A stretch of 6,144 nt of DNA. Source: Desulfobacteraceae bacterium. Its GTDB lineage: Bacteria > Desulfobacterota > DSM-4660 > Desulfatiglandales > B25-G16. The notes under the pieces were generated by a model, which was not told where the DNA came from, did no database searches, and saw nothing but the letters and a program-made list of their open reading frames with translations. Made by a program: the position numbers and the translations under genes. This document shows, one piece after another, positions 1 to 5,636 of this stretch. Location: contig DAOVDY010000052.1 of the NCBI GenBank assembly GCA_030669265.1, positions 1 through 6,144 of the forward strand. The letters run 5' to 3'. How positions within the stretch are numbered: position 1 is the first letter of the stretch; every line of letters begins with the position of its first letter.

Positions 1-535
1 CTACACGGATATCCATATCCTGGAGGGCAAAGATCATTTCTCTTCTTAAATCCCCGCCCATGTCTAAGGGTCGGTTGTCAAAATATCCACCTTTATCAAG
101 GGGCTTCAGGGAATCCTGTCCCTCAAAAAAGAAAAACTCCAGTTCTGGCCCCATATAAGCTATGTATCCCATTTCAGCCAATTTCTTTGTCATCCTTTTT
201 AAGACATATCTTGGATCCCCTTCATAATGGCTTCCATCTGGCTGAAGGATATCGCAAAACATCCGGGCTACTGGTCTGTCCTGTGGTCGCCAGGGGAGGA
301 ACTGAAAGGTGGTGGGATCAGGCATGGCTATCATATCACTCTCCTCAATCCTGGCAAACCCTTCAATAGAGGAGCCATCAAAGCCCATTCCCTCTTCTAA
401 TCCTTCTTCCAACTCAGATGGGGTAACAGCAAAACTCTTTAATATCCCCAACACATCTGTAAACCAAAACTGGATAAAGCTGATATTTTTCTCCTTAACC
501 AATTTTAACACATCATTTTTTGTTTCACAAAGCAT
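1..535 (-). CDS. glnA: Glutamine synthetase type I, N-terminal 178 residues (runs off left edge)
   Basis: Glutamine synthetase makes glutamine from glutamate, ammonia and ATP in the cytoplasm. The reading frame starts at ATG 535-533 and is open to the left edge, so about 178 of the usual 440-475 residues are present and the catalytic core is mostly missing. Visible family motifs are the beta-Grasp segment FWFTDVLG (residues 23-30), GFDGSSIEGF (51-60), EESDMIAMPD (64-73) and the metal-site segment MGPELEFFF (128-136). The FTDxLGxLK form followed directly by SSIEGF resembles the GSI-alpha group (Bacillus/Thermotoga type), which usually lacks adenylylation control; this is inferred from the N-terminus only. 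A strong GGAGG lies 5 bases before the ATG. The gene follows the carbamoyl-phosphate genes on the same strand after a 346-base gap, so it probably has its own promoter, and it may reassimilate ammonia released by carbamate kinase. Confidence 0.95.
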   Translation of the reverse strand, partial: MLCETKNDVLKLVKEKNISFIQFWFTDVLGILKSFAVTPSELEEGLEEGMGFDGSSIEGFARIEESDMIAMPDPTTFQFLPWRPQDRPVARMFCDILQPDGSHYEGDPRYVLKRMTKKLAEMGYIAYMGPELEFFFFEGQDSLKPLDKGGYFDNRPLDMGGDLRREMIFALQDMDIRV

Positions 536-540
536 GTAAT

Positions 541-545
541 CCTCC
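541..545 (-). promoter_or_regulatory. Ribosome binding site of glnA
   Basis: GGAGG on the minus strand, 5 bases before ATG 535-533. It fixes the glnA start. Confidence 0.8.
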
Positions 546-548
546 ACT

Positions 549-605
549 TTATATACAATCTTTTTCTAATCTTTCAATGAGCGTTACCATTCGCGCAATA
601 AGCAT
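549..605 (-). CDS. Possible 18-residue leader peptide upstream of glnA
   Basis: A short frame ATG 605-603 to TAA 551-549 encodes MLIARMVTLIERLEKDCI. It has a reasonable ribosome binding site, GAGGG, 6 bases before its ATG, and it ends 13 bases before the glnA start. Its binding site lies in the right arm of the inverted repeat at 609-640, so a hairpin could mask it. There are no runs of a single amino acid, so it is not a classical amino-acid attenuator peptide. It may be a chance ORF; conservation upstream of glnA in relatives would decide. Confidence 0.2.
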   Translation of the reverse strand: MLIARMVTLIERLEKDCI

Positions 606-608
606 TGC

Positions 609-640
609 TAACCCTCATGCAATAACTTTTTGTAGGGTTA
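609..640. repeat. Inverted repeat (7-base arms, 18-base loop) upstream of glnA
   Basis: TAACCCT at 609-615 is the exact reverse complement of AGGGTTA at 634-640. Read on the minus strand the repeat precedes the possible leader ORF and overlaps its Shine-Dalgarno. It could be an operator or an mRNA hairpin. With 7-base arms it could also occur by chance. Confidence 0.35.
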
Positions 641-881
641 ACATAATAAGGTCTATTTGGTAAAGTTCTTTTATCTAATTGCCTTTCTGACCCTCCCTGT
701 TTCTCTAATATCAATCATCATGTCTCACTGATCACTTAATGCTGTATTATCAGAAAAGACGATTTCATCTGCCTTCTCTTAATTATCGCATCTTTCAATT
801 TGTGCAGAGTCACTAATATCTATGTTTTCTTTGAACCTGATGCCCTCGGTTACTTTTCCATCTATTGCAAGATACGTATGT

Positions 882-1820
882 TTAAAGAAACTTTGGATAA
901 CAACTCAAGACAGTACAGAGTATTGCCATGCGAACATAAAGCCCGTAACGGTTTTGACGAAAATAAATTGCCCTGGGATCACTGTCTGATTCATCAGGCA
1001 ATTCATCGGCACGCGGAAGTGGATGCATAATCACAGCAGATCTCTTCATAGCGCGCAGCGCCTTTGCGCTCAATGCATAATTGCGTATAGTTTTTTTGTA
1101 ATCTTCAAGGTGATCTGTAAAATATTCTTTCGAGAGTTGAGTGATGTGCACAACATCAACCTCTTTGACCAGATCTACTAATCCGTCTTTTGGGTTCGTA
1201 ATCTCTGTGAACCGAACTTTATGTCGCTGGAGATATTCCTTTATGTCGTCCTTGATCTCTGTTAAATCAGGGGAGATAAAGGATATGGAAATTCCGTGGA
1301 ATTTGGCCAAAAAATAGCATAGGGAACGGACAGTGCGGCCACTCAGATCCCCAACCATAGCGATGGAACAGCCGTCCACACCTCCTAAATGACGATCGAT
1401 GGTATAGAGGTCGAGTAAGGCTTGGGTTGGATGCTGGGCTGGACCATCTCCTGCATTGATTATCGGGACACATGAAACTGCAGCTGCTCTTTTAGCAAAC
1501 CCGCTTTCATAATGTCGCAGCACTATGACATCGGACATTTCGGATACTACCTGGATAGTGTCTTCAAATCGGCCTTTGAGCTCTGATGAAAAAATGTCGG
1601 CTGCTTCTGTAGAAAGGATGCTTCCACCTAAACGGAGCATGGCAGCCTCAAAAGAAAAACGTGTTCTCAAGCTTGGAGTGAAATAAAGGCTGGTTAAAAT
1701 TTTACCCTTTAAACATTCGTCGCCCCCTCGGGCTAAAATTGTCTCGAGACGACTGCTGAGATCAAAAAGTTCCCTGAGGTTCCTCTTGGTGAATTGCTGG
1801 GCCTCGAGTAAATGAAACAT
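882..1820 (-). CDS. Aspartate-carbamoyltransferase-like protein with altered substrate site
   Basis: This 312-residue protein belongs to the aspartate/ornithine carbamoyltransferase family and has the length of the E. coli PyrB catalytic chain. The N-terminal carbamoyl-phosphate domain has SLRTR (50-54), a lysine loop SSELKG (78-83), LRH (101-103) and HPTQALLDLYT (130-140). The C-terminal domain has GDLSGRT (157-163) and HPLPR (266-270). These match PyrB closely, but three key positions differ: the Thr of STRTR is Leu51, and the E. coli TRVQ segment carrying aspartate-binding Arg229 and Gln231 reads TQLS (227-230), giving Gln and Ser. Aspartate is therefore doubtful as co-substrate; the true acceptor is unknown. 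The ATG at 1820 lies 2 bases after the carbamate kinase stop, with GGAG just inside that gene, so the two are translationally coupled. The gene is richer in G+C than the ornithine carbamoyltransferase upstream. An ordinary PyrB with lost activity is the main alternative. Confidence 0.9.
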   Translation of the reverse strand: MFHLLEAQQFTKRNLRELFDLSSRLETILARGGDECLKGKILTSLYFTPSLRTRFSFEAAMLRLGGSILSTEAADIFSSELKGRFEDTIQVVSEMSDVIVLRHYESGFAKRAAAVSCVPIINAGDGPAQHPTQALLDLYTIDRHLGGVDGCSIAMVGDLSGRTVRSLCYFLAKFHGISISFISPDLTEIKDDIKEYLQRHKVRFTEITNPKDGLVDLVKEVDVVHITQLSKEYFTDHLEDYKKTIRNYALSAKALRAMKRSAVIMHPLPRADELPDESDSDPRAIYFRQNRYGLYVRMAILCTVLSCYPKFL

Positions 1821-1822
1821 TA

Positions 1823-2827
1823 CTATCTCTCCTTTTGCGAATCATACTTGGGGATAAAATGAGTACCTGTTGTGCCCTCAAGCGCAGAGGATGCCTTGTC
1901 CAAGGACGTGATAATTGCCCTTTCCCCACCAAACTCCAAAAACCGTACACAGGCCTCAACTTTGGGGCCCATGCTCCCGGGAGAAAAGTGTCCCTCTTTC
2001 TGATACGCCTTTACTTTTTCTAATTGAACGAGATCTAAGGCAATTTGTTTGGGTTTGCCAAAATTGAGAAAAACCTTCTCCACGTCTGTAAGAATGAGGA
2101 GTAAATCAGCAATAACAGCCTCAGCCAGCTTTTCCCCTGCCAAATCTTTATCAATGACTGCATTCACCCCGTGATAGTTTCCCTTGGAATCCATTGTCAC
2201 TGGAATACCTCCACCACCGGCAGCAATGATAATGATGCCAGCATCTACCAAATGTTTAAGGGCTCTGGCCTCTATGATTCTTAGAGGGTTTGGAGATGGA
2301 ACCACCCTTCGGAAGGGACGATGATTCCCTGGTTTTACTTCCTTAATGATGTAGGCCTTTTCCCTCTCGTACCGTTCTTTTGTTTCCATATTGTAGAATG
2401 GACCTATAGGCTTTGTAGGATTCTTAAAGGCAGGGTCCTCGCTATCAACCATAACTTGAGTAATCACTGTCAGAATATCCCTGTTTATTCCATTAGCTCG
2501 GAGCAAATCATGTAAAACCTGTTCCAGCATGTATCCGATTTGCCCCTGGCTCATAGCCCCGCATACATCCATTGGCATCGCTGGGACTGTGGAATAGGCA
2601 TCTTCCTGCTGTATGAGAATATTGCCGACCTGTGGCCCATTGCCGTGAGTAATAATAATCTTATGTCCCTTCATTATCATTTTGAGGAGTTGCTTCCATG
2701 TGATGTGAATGTTTTCTAATTGCTCTTCTACAATTCCTATCTGATGAGCTTTTAATATTGCATTCCCTCCCAATGCGATAACAATGCGTTTACTGGACTG
2801 TGACGTATTAGATTCTTTTCCTGTCAA
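1823..2827 (-). CDS. arcC: Carbamate kinase
   Basis: Carbamate kinase transfers phosphate between carbamoyl phosphate and ADP, giving ATP and carbamate (which decays to NH3 and CO2), or runs the reverse reaction. Amino-acid-kinase motifs are GGNAIL (residues 20-25), HGNGPQVGN (61-69), MDVCGAMSQGQIGY (86-99), AGGGGIP, DKDLA (226-230), GHFSPGSMGPK (279-289) and GTTGTHF (318-324). At 334 residues it is slightly longer than the usual 310-315 because of a short polar N-terminal tail. I choose TTG 2827-2825 as start because GGAG (2838-2835) lies 7 bases before it; no ATG is available before the GGNAIL motif. Another TTG at 2857 would give 344 residues but has no ribosome binding site. The gene follows ornithine carbamoyltransferase by 85 bases and is coupled to the carbamoyltransferase-like gene, as in catabolic arginine or ureido-compound operons. 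Confidence 0.95.
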   Translation of the reverse strand: MTGKESNTSQSSKRIVIALGGNAILKAHQIGIVEEQLENIHITWKQLLKMIMKGHKIIITHGNGPQVGNILIQQEDAYSTVPAMPMDVCGAMSQGQIGYMLEQVLHDLLRANGINRDILTVITQVMVDSEDPAFKNPTKPIGPFYNMETKERYEREKAYIIKEVKPGNHRPFRRVVPSPNPLRIIEARALKHLVDAGIIIIAAGGGGIPVTMDSKGNYHGVNAVIDKDLAGEKLAEAVIADLLLILTDVEKVFLNFGKPKQIALDLVQLEKVKAYQKEGHFSPGSMGPKVEACVRFLEFGGERAIITSLDKASSALEGTTGTHFIPKYDSQKER

Positions 2828-2834
2828 TTCTATT

Positions 2835-2838
2835 CTCC
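2835..2838 (-). promoter_or_regulatory. Ribosome binding site that decides the TTG start of carbamate kinase
   Basis: GGAG on the minus strand, 7 bases upstream of TTG 2827-2825. The alternative TTG at 2857 has no comparable purine-rich motif. Confidence 0.55.
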
Positions 2839-2868
2839 GTGAGAAATTAATTAGCAAAGGAATAATTT

Positions 2869-2889
2869 TTTATCTTACCACAAGATAAA
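2869..2889. repeat. Hairpin between ornithine carbamoyltransferase and carbamate kinase
   Basis: TTTATCTT (2869-2876) pairs perfectly with AAGATAAA (2882-2889) around a 5-base loop. The stem is AT-rich and is not followed by a clean T-tract on either strand, so it is a poor rho-independent terminator. It could be an mRNA processing or stability element in the 85-base gap. Confidence 0.4.
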
Positions 2890-2903
2890 CAATTTTAATA
2901 AGT

Positions 2904-2926
2904 CTTTAGGGACTAACATCCTAAAG
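2904..2926. repeat. Inverted repeat spanning the ornithine carbamoyltransferase stop codon
   Basis: CTTTAGG (2904-2910) and CCTAAAG (2920-2926) are exact reverse complements around a 9-base loop that contains the TAG stop. No T-run follows on the minus strand. It lies just before the second hairpin at 2869-2889, so the two could act together to lower expression of the genes beyond. Confidence 0.35.
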
Positions 2927-3914
2927 TTGCAACCATAATTGCTTTTATAGTATGCACTCTGTTCTCAGCTTCATCAAAAACAATAGATGCTTCTGATTCA
3001 AACACTTCTTCGGTTACTTCCATTCCAGTTAAACCGAATTTTTTATAAATATTCTCCCCAATAATTGTCTCACGATTATGGAATGATGGCAAACAATGCA
3101 TAAATTTTACATGAGGATTGCAGGTCATTTTCATAGTATCATTGTTGATCTGATAGGATTTCAATAATTCTATTCTTTCTTTCCATACCTCTTCTGGTTC
3201 ACCCATTGAAACCCACACATCTGAATAGAGAAAATCACAATCTTTTACACCTTCTCTCACATCATGCGTTACTAATAGCTTTGCCCCGGTTTCCTTAGCT
3301 ATCGTTTTTGCCTCTTTTACTAATTCTTTATTGGGCTGAACATTTTCAGGTGCAACAGAGCGAAAATCCATTCCCATTTTTGCAGCACCAATCAATAGTG
3401 AATTACCCATATTGTTTTTTGCATCACCCAAATACGCAAACTTCACCTGGTTCAAAGGCTTGTCAGAATATTCCATCATTGTCAAAAAATCTGCTAGAAC
3501 CTGAGTCGGATGATATTCATTTGTAAGACCGTTCCATACAGGGACACCTGTATATTTTCCCAACTCTTCGACTATTTCTTGTCCAAAACCACGATACCCA
3601 ATACCGTGATACATTCTACCAAGCACTCTCGCAGTATCTTTGATTGATTCTTTCTTTCCAATTTGAGAGCCTGACGGATCAAGATACGTTACCCTTGCTC
3701 CCTGGTCATAGGAAGCCACCTCAAAAGCGCATCTGGTTCTGGTTGATGCTTTTTCGAAAATTAAGGCTATATTTTTACCAGTTAATGTGGGTTGCTCTTT
3801 TCCTGCGTATTTTGCTTTTTTCAAATCAGCAGAGAGATCCAGTAAAAATTGAATTTCTTCAGGTGTAAAATCCAATAACTTAAAAAAATTTCTATTTTTT
3901 AAATGATACGTCAC
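2913..3914 (-). CDS. argF: Ornithine carbamoyltransferase
   Basis: This enzyme converts ornithine and carbamoyl phosphate to citrulline, and runs the reverse in arginine or citrulline breakdown. All hallmarks are intact in a full-length 333-residue protein: STRTR (57-61), HPTQ (135-138), [12 protein letters not shown] (161-172), the ornithine loop DVWVSMGEP (232-240), HCLP (273-276) and a C-terminus [15 protein letters not shown]. The tail and loops resemble the E. coli ArgF/ArgI and catabolic ArcB clade more than the shorter anabolic ArgF of many bacteria, which, with the adjacent carbamate kinase, hints at a catabolic or dual role. The start is GTG 3914-3912, with AAGGAG 6 bases upstream. 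The gene is AT-rich (33-38% G+C in three 60-base stretches counted) compared with its neighbours. It follows the P-loop gene by 46 bases. Confidence 0.97.
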   Translation of the reverse strand: MTYHLKNRNFFKLLDFTPEEIQFLLDLSADLKKAKYAGKEQPTLTGKNIALIFEKASTRTRCAFEVASYDQGARVTYLDPSGSQIGKKESIKDTARVLGRMYHGIGYRGFGQEIVEELGKYTGVPVWNGLTNEYHPTQVLADFLTMMEYSDKPLNQVKFAYLGDAKNNMGNSLLIGAAKMGMDFRSVAPENVQPNKELVKEAKTIAKETGAKLLVTHDVREGVKDCDFLYSDVWVSMGEPEEVWKERIELLKSYQINNDTMKMTCNPHVKFMHCLPSFHNRETIIGENIYKKFGLTGMEVTEEVFESEASIVFDEAENRVHTIKAIMVATLGC

Positions 3915-3920
3915 CCTTTT

Positions 3921-3926
3921 CTCCTT
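3921..3926 (-). promoter_or_regulatory. Ribosome binding site supporting the GTG start of ornithine carbamoyltransferase
   Basis: AAGGAG on the minus strand, 6 bases before GTG 3914-3912. It supports GTG rather than a downstream start. Confidence 0.7.
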
Positions 3927-3930
3927 TCTT

Positions 3931-3959
3931 TATATAATAGAGAGTCAAGAACATGATAA
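3931..3959 (-). promoter_or_regulatory. Weak candidate promoter before ornithine carbamoyltransferase
   Basis: On the minus strand TTATCA (3959-3954) and TATATA (3936-3931) are separated by 17 bases, each matching the sigma-70 consensus at 4 of 6 positions. It would give a very short leader containing the ribosome binding site. AT-rich sequence makes chance matches likely, and the 46-base gap also fits simple cotranscription. Confidence 0.2.
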
Positions 3960-3960
3960 T

Positions 3961-5301
3961 TTAATAAAGATTTTGTCCTTTCACGAAATCGGTTAAGATT
4001 TCTTCAAGATTTGGGCTTCCAATCTCCACTAAATCATAATAGACTCTCGTGCTCGGTCTCTTGATGTCGATAATCCTGTTCAAATCTATTGGAGTACCGA
4101 TAATAACTGCATCACATTCGGTATTGTTGATCGTGGTTTCAAGATCCTTTAATTGCTGTTGGTCATATCCCATTGCTGGCAACAAGGTTCCTATTTCAGG
4201 ATAGATTTTGAAAGTTTCAGAAAGCCTGCCAACAGTGTAAGGCCGTGGGTCTACCAATTCGGCTGCACCGAATTTATTAGCAGCAATTGTACCTGCACCA
4301 AACTTCATTTCACCATGAGTCAATGTTGGCCCATCCTCAACAACTAATACTTTTTTACCTCTGATAACTTCAGGATTATCAACCCTAATAGGCGAGGTAG
4401 CATCAACGACAATTGCATCAGGATTAACCTTTGCGATACTTTCTCTTACCGTTTGAATGCCAGCGGCATCAGCAGTATCCATTTTATTGATAATAACCAC
4501 ATCAGCAATTTTTAAGGTAACTTCACCAGGATAATATGACAATTCATGCCCCGGACGATGCGGGTCAACAACAGTTATCATTAAATGAGGCACATAGAAC
4601 GGGAAGTCATTGTTTCCACCATCCCAGAGCACAACATCACAACCATCAGGATCTTGTTCTGCCGCCTTTAACACAGCTTCATAGTCAACCCCGGCATAAA
4701 TTACATTTCCTCGTATTATTTCTGGTTCGTATTCTTCCATTTCTTCAATAGTGCAATTATGCTTTTCTAAATCTGCAATGTGAGCAAAACGTTGAACCCT
4801 TTGAGCAGCTAAGTCACCATAAGACATTGGATGACGCACCGTAACTACTTTCAACCCTTTTTTAATCAATAATTCAATAATTTTTCTTGAAGTCTGGCTT
4901 TTACCACAGCCGGTTCTCACAGCACACACTGCAATCACCGGTTTGCTGCTTTTTATCATCGTATCCTTCGTGCCTAACAACATAAAGTTCGCACCGGCAG
5001 CATTGATGAGCGCGCTTACTCCCATTACGTATCTGTAAGGAACGTCGGTATATGAGAACACACAATCATCAACGGTATACTCTCTAATTAATTGTGGCAG
5101 TTTTTCTTCTGAAAAAATTGGAATACCATCTGGATATAAATCACCTGCCAATTCAGCGGGGTATTTTCTGCCCTCAATGTTTGGAATTTGTGTGGCAGTA
5201 AAGGCAACCACATTATACTCTTTATTGTCCCTATAATAGGTATTAAAATTGTGAAAATCTCTTCCAGCAGCGCCTAAAATAATGACATTTTTCCTTGCCA
5301 T
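3961..5301 (-). CDS. COG2403-type P-loop protein, related to cyclic 2,3-diphosphoglycerate synthetase
   Basis: This 446-residue cytoplasmic protein matches, from memory of the family, the predicted GTPases related to archaeal cyclic 2,3-diphosphoglycerate synthetase. The N-terminus is a Rossmann-like fold (VIILGAAGRDFHNF, residues 6-19). A P-loop follows, TGCGKS (130-135), then a WDGGNND segment (226-232) that probably sits at the active site, and NKMD (272-275), which matches the G4 guanine-recognition motif. No membrane segment or signal peptide is seen. The ATG at 5301 has AGAGGA 7 bases upstream, embedded in the end of the small upstream ORF. It leads the run of ornithine carbamoyltransferase, carbamate kinase and carbamoyltransferase-like genes, so a role tied to carbamoyl phosphate or carbamate is plausible but not shown. 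Making cyclic 2,3-diphosphoglycerate is unlikely to be assumed safely in a bacterium; the name reflects homology only. Confidence 0.85.
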   Translation of the reverse strand: MARKNVIILGAAGRDFHNFNTYYRDNKEYNVVAFTATQIPNIEGRKYPAELAGDLYPDGIPIFSEEKLPQLIREYTVDDCVFSYTDVPYRYVMGVSALINAAGANFMLLGTKDTMIKSSKPVIAVCAVRTGCGKSQTSRKIIELLIKKGLKVVTVRHPMSYGDLAAQRVQRFAHIADLEKHNCTIEEMEEYEPEIIRGNVIYAGVDYEAVLKAAEQDPDGCDVVLWDGGNNDFPFYVPHLMITVVDPHRPGHELSYYPGEVTLKIADVVIINKMDTADAAGIQTVRESIAKVNPDAIVVDATSPIRVDNPEVIRGKKVLVVEDGPTLTHGEMKFGAGTIAANKFGAAELVDPRPYTVGRLSETFKIYPEIGTLLPAMGYDQQQLKDLETTINNTECDAVIIGTPIDLNRIIDIKRPSTRVYYDLVEIGSPNLEEILTDFVKGQNLY

Positions 5302-5305
5302 ATTT

Positions 5306-5605
5306 TCATCCTCTTTTTAATGTAAACAGAGGTTCTCGCAATAGAACGTCCAGGTCAGGACCAGCAATGTTTTTGTTTTCAGTGCATGGATCAGAAATAA
5401 CATGAGGACACAAGGGCCTAAGTGGAATCTCCCTCACCTCAGGAAACAGGGTAAACTCGGTTGATTGAATTGATTGAAATGCCTTTTTCAACTGGTAAGT
5501 GTAGGAGGAAATAACTTTGGGAGTCAAGGAAAAAGATGCCAATGTTATTCCTATAACCTGCCCCAAAGAGAAATCTATCACTGGCCTTTTTCTTTCTAAA
5601 GGCAT
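5306..5605 (-). CDS. Small protein of unknown function, possibly spurious
   Basis: A 99-residue frame from ATG 5605 to TGA 5308-5306 fills most of the gap between two divergent genes. A TTG at 5617 would add four residues. I do not recognise the product. It has a basic N-terminus (PLERKRP), a mildly hydrophobic stretch around GQVIGITLASFSL, and two cysteines (CPHV, DPCTE) in the second half; there is no clear membrane segment or domain. In favour: its stop lies 4 bases before the P-loop gene ATG and its last codons hold that gene's ribosome binding site, suggesting translational coupling. Against: its ribosome binding site is weak, and it leaves almost no room for the promoters of either divergent gene; a TATAAT for the plus-strand gene overlaps its start. 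Confidence 0.4.
   Translation of the reverse strand: MPLERKRPVIDFSLGQVIGITLASFSLTPKVISSYTYQLKKAFQSIQSTEFTLFPEVREIPLRPLCPHVISDPCTENKNIAGPDLDVLLREPLFTLKRG
5461..5478. repeat. Tandem 9-base direct repeat
   Basis: TTGATTGAA occurs twice in direct succession (5461-5469 and 5470-5478). If the small ORF is real, this produces its repeated Gln-Ser residues. The repeat is in phase with codons, so it would be tolerated as coding sequence. Confidence 0.5.
5498..5527 (-). promoter_or_regulatory. Candidate promoter for the leftward operon
   Basis: On the minus strand TTGACT (5527-5522, 5 of 6 consensus) and TACACT (5503-5498, 4 of 6) are 18 bases apart. It would drive the P-loop gene with a leader of roughly 190 bases and lies inside the small ORF, so it is an alternative to that ORF being a gene. 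Weak evidence. Confidence 0.22.
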
Positions 5606-5610
5606 ATAAT
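5582..5610 (+). promoter_or_regulatory. Candidate promoter of the divergent long carbamoyltransferase gene
   Basis: A perfect TATAAT at 5605-5610 lies 26 bases before ATG 5637, giving a leader of about 20 bases that just holds the ribosome binding site. The -35 hexamer at the right distance, TGGCCT (5582-5587, 17-base spacer), matches only 3 of 6, so an activator may be needed if the site is real. Confidence 0.35.
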
Positions 5611-5626
5611 TACCCAAATTTTAGCT

Positions 5627-5631
5627 GGAGG
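5627..5631 (+). promoter_or_regulatory. Ribosome binding site of the divergent carbamoyltransferase gene
   Basis: GGAGG, 5 bases before ATG 5637-5639. It supports that start and the N-terminal extension it implies. Confidence 0.75.
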
Positions 5632-5636
5632 GTTAC

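Larger units (their letters stand above)
536..881. other. Intergenic region between the carbamoyltransferase-like gene and glnA
   Basis: This 346-base gap holds no convincing full gene. On the minus strand it contains a possible 18-codon leader ORF (605-549), an inverted repeat (609-640) and an AT-rich stretch. One minus-strand frame (904-782, then 778-728) reads like coding sequence interrupted by stops. There is no clear GC-rich hairpin with a T-tract to end the upstream operon, and no clear sigma-70 or sigma-54 promoter for glnA. The glnA promoter presumably lies here, but I could not place it. Confidence 0.6.

Noticed and set aside
187..539. Plus-strand frames opposite glnA
   Set aside because: Antisense shadows of an unmistakable glutamine synthetase N-terminus.
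551..580. Sigma-70 promoter TTGAAA with TATATA directly before glnA on the minus strand
   Set aside because: The transcript would begin at or inside the ribosome binding site, so it is unlikely to drive glnA as a normal mRNA.
570..595. Sigma-54 promoter for glnA (TGGTAAC with ATTGA on the minus strand)
   Set aside because: The -24 element is poor and the -12 element lacks the required GC at the right spacing.
800..1030. 76-codon plus-strand frame overlapping the end of the carbamoyltransferase-like gene
   Set aside because: It lies largely opposite a well-supported gene, has no ribosome binding site and no recognisable product.
1762..1959. 65-codon minus-strand frame across the carbamate kinase/carbamoyltransferase junction
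   Set aside because: It is in another frame on the same strand as two strongly supported genes and only reflects their overlap.
2869..2926. Rho-independent terminator after ornithine carbamoyltransferase
   Set aside because: Stems are AT-rich and no T-run follows on the minus strand; kept only as hairpins.
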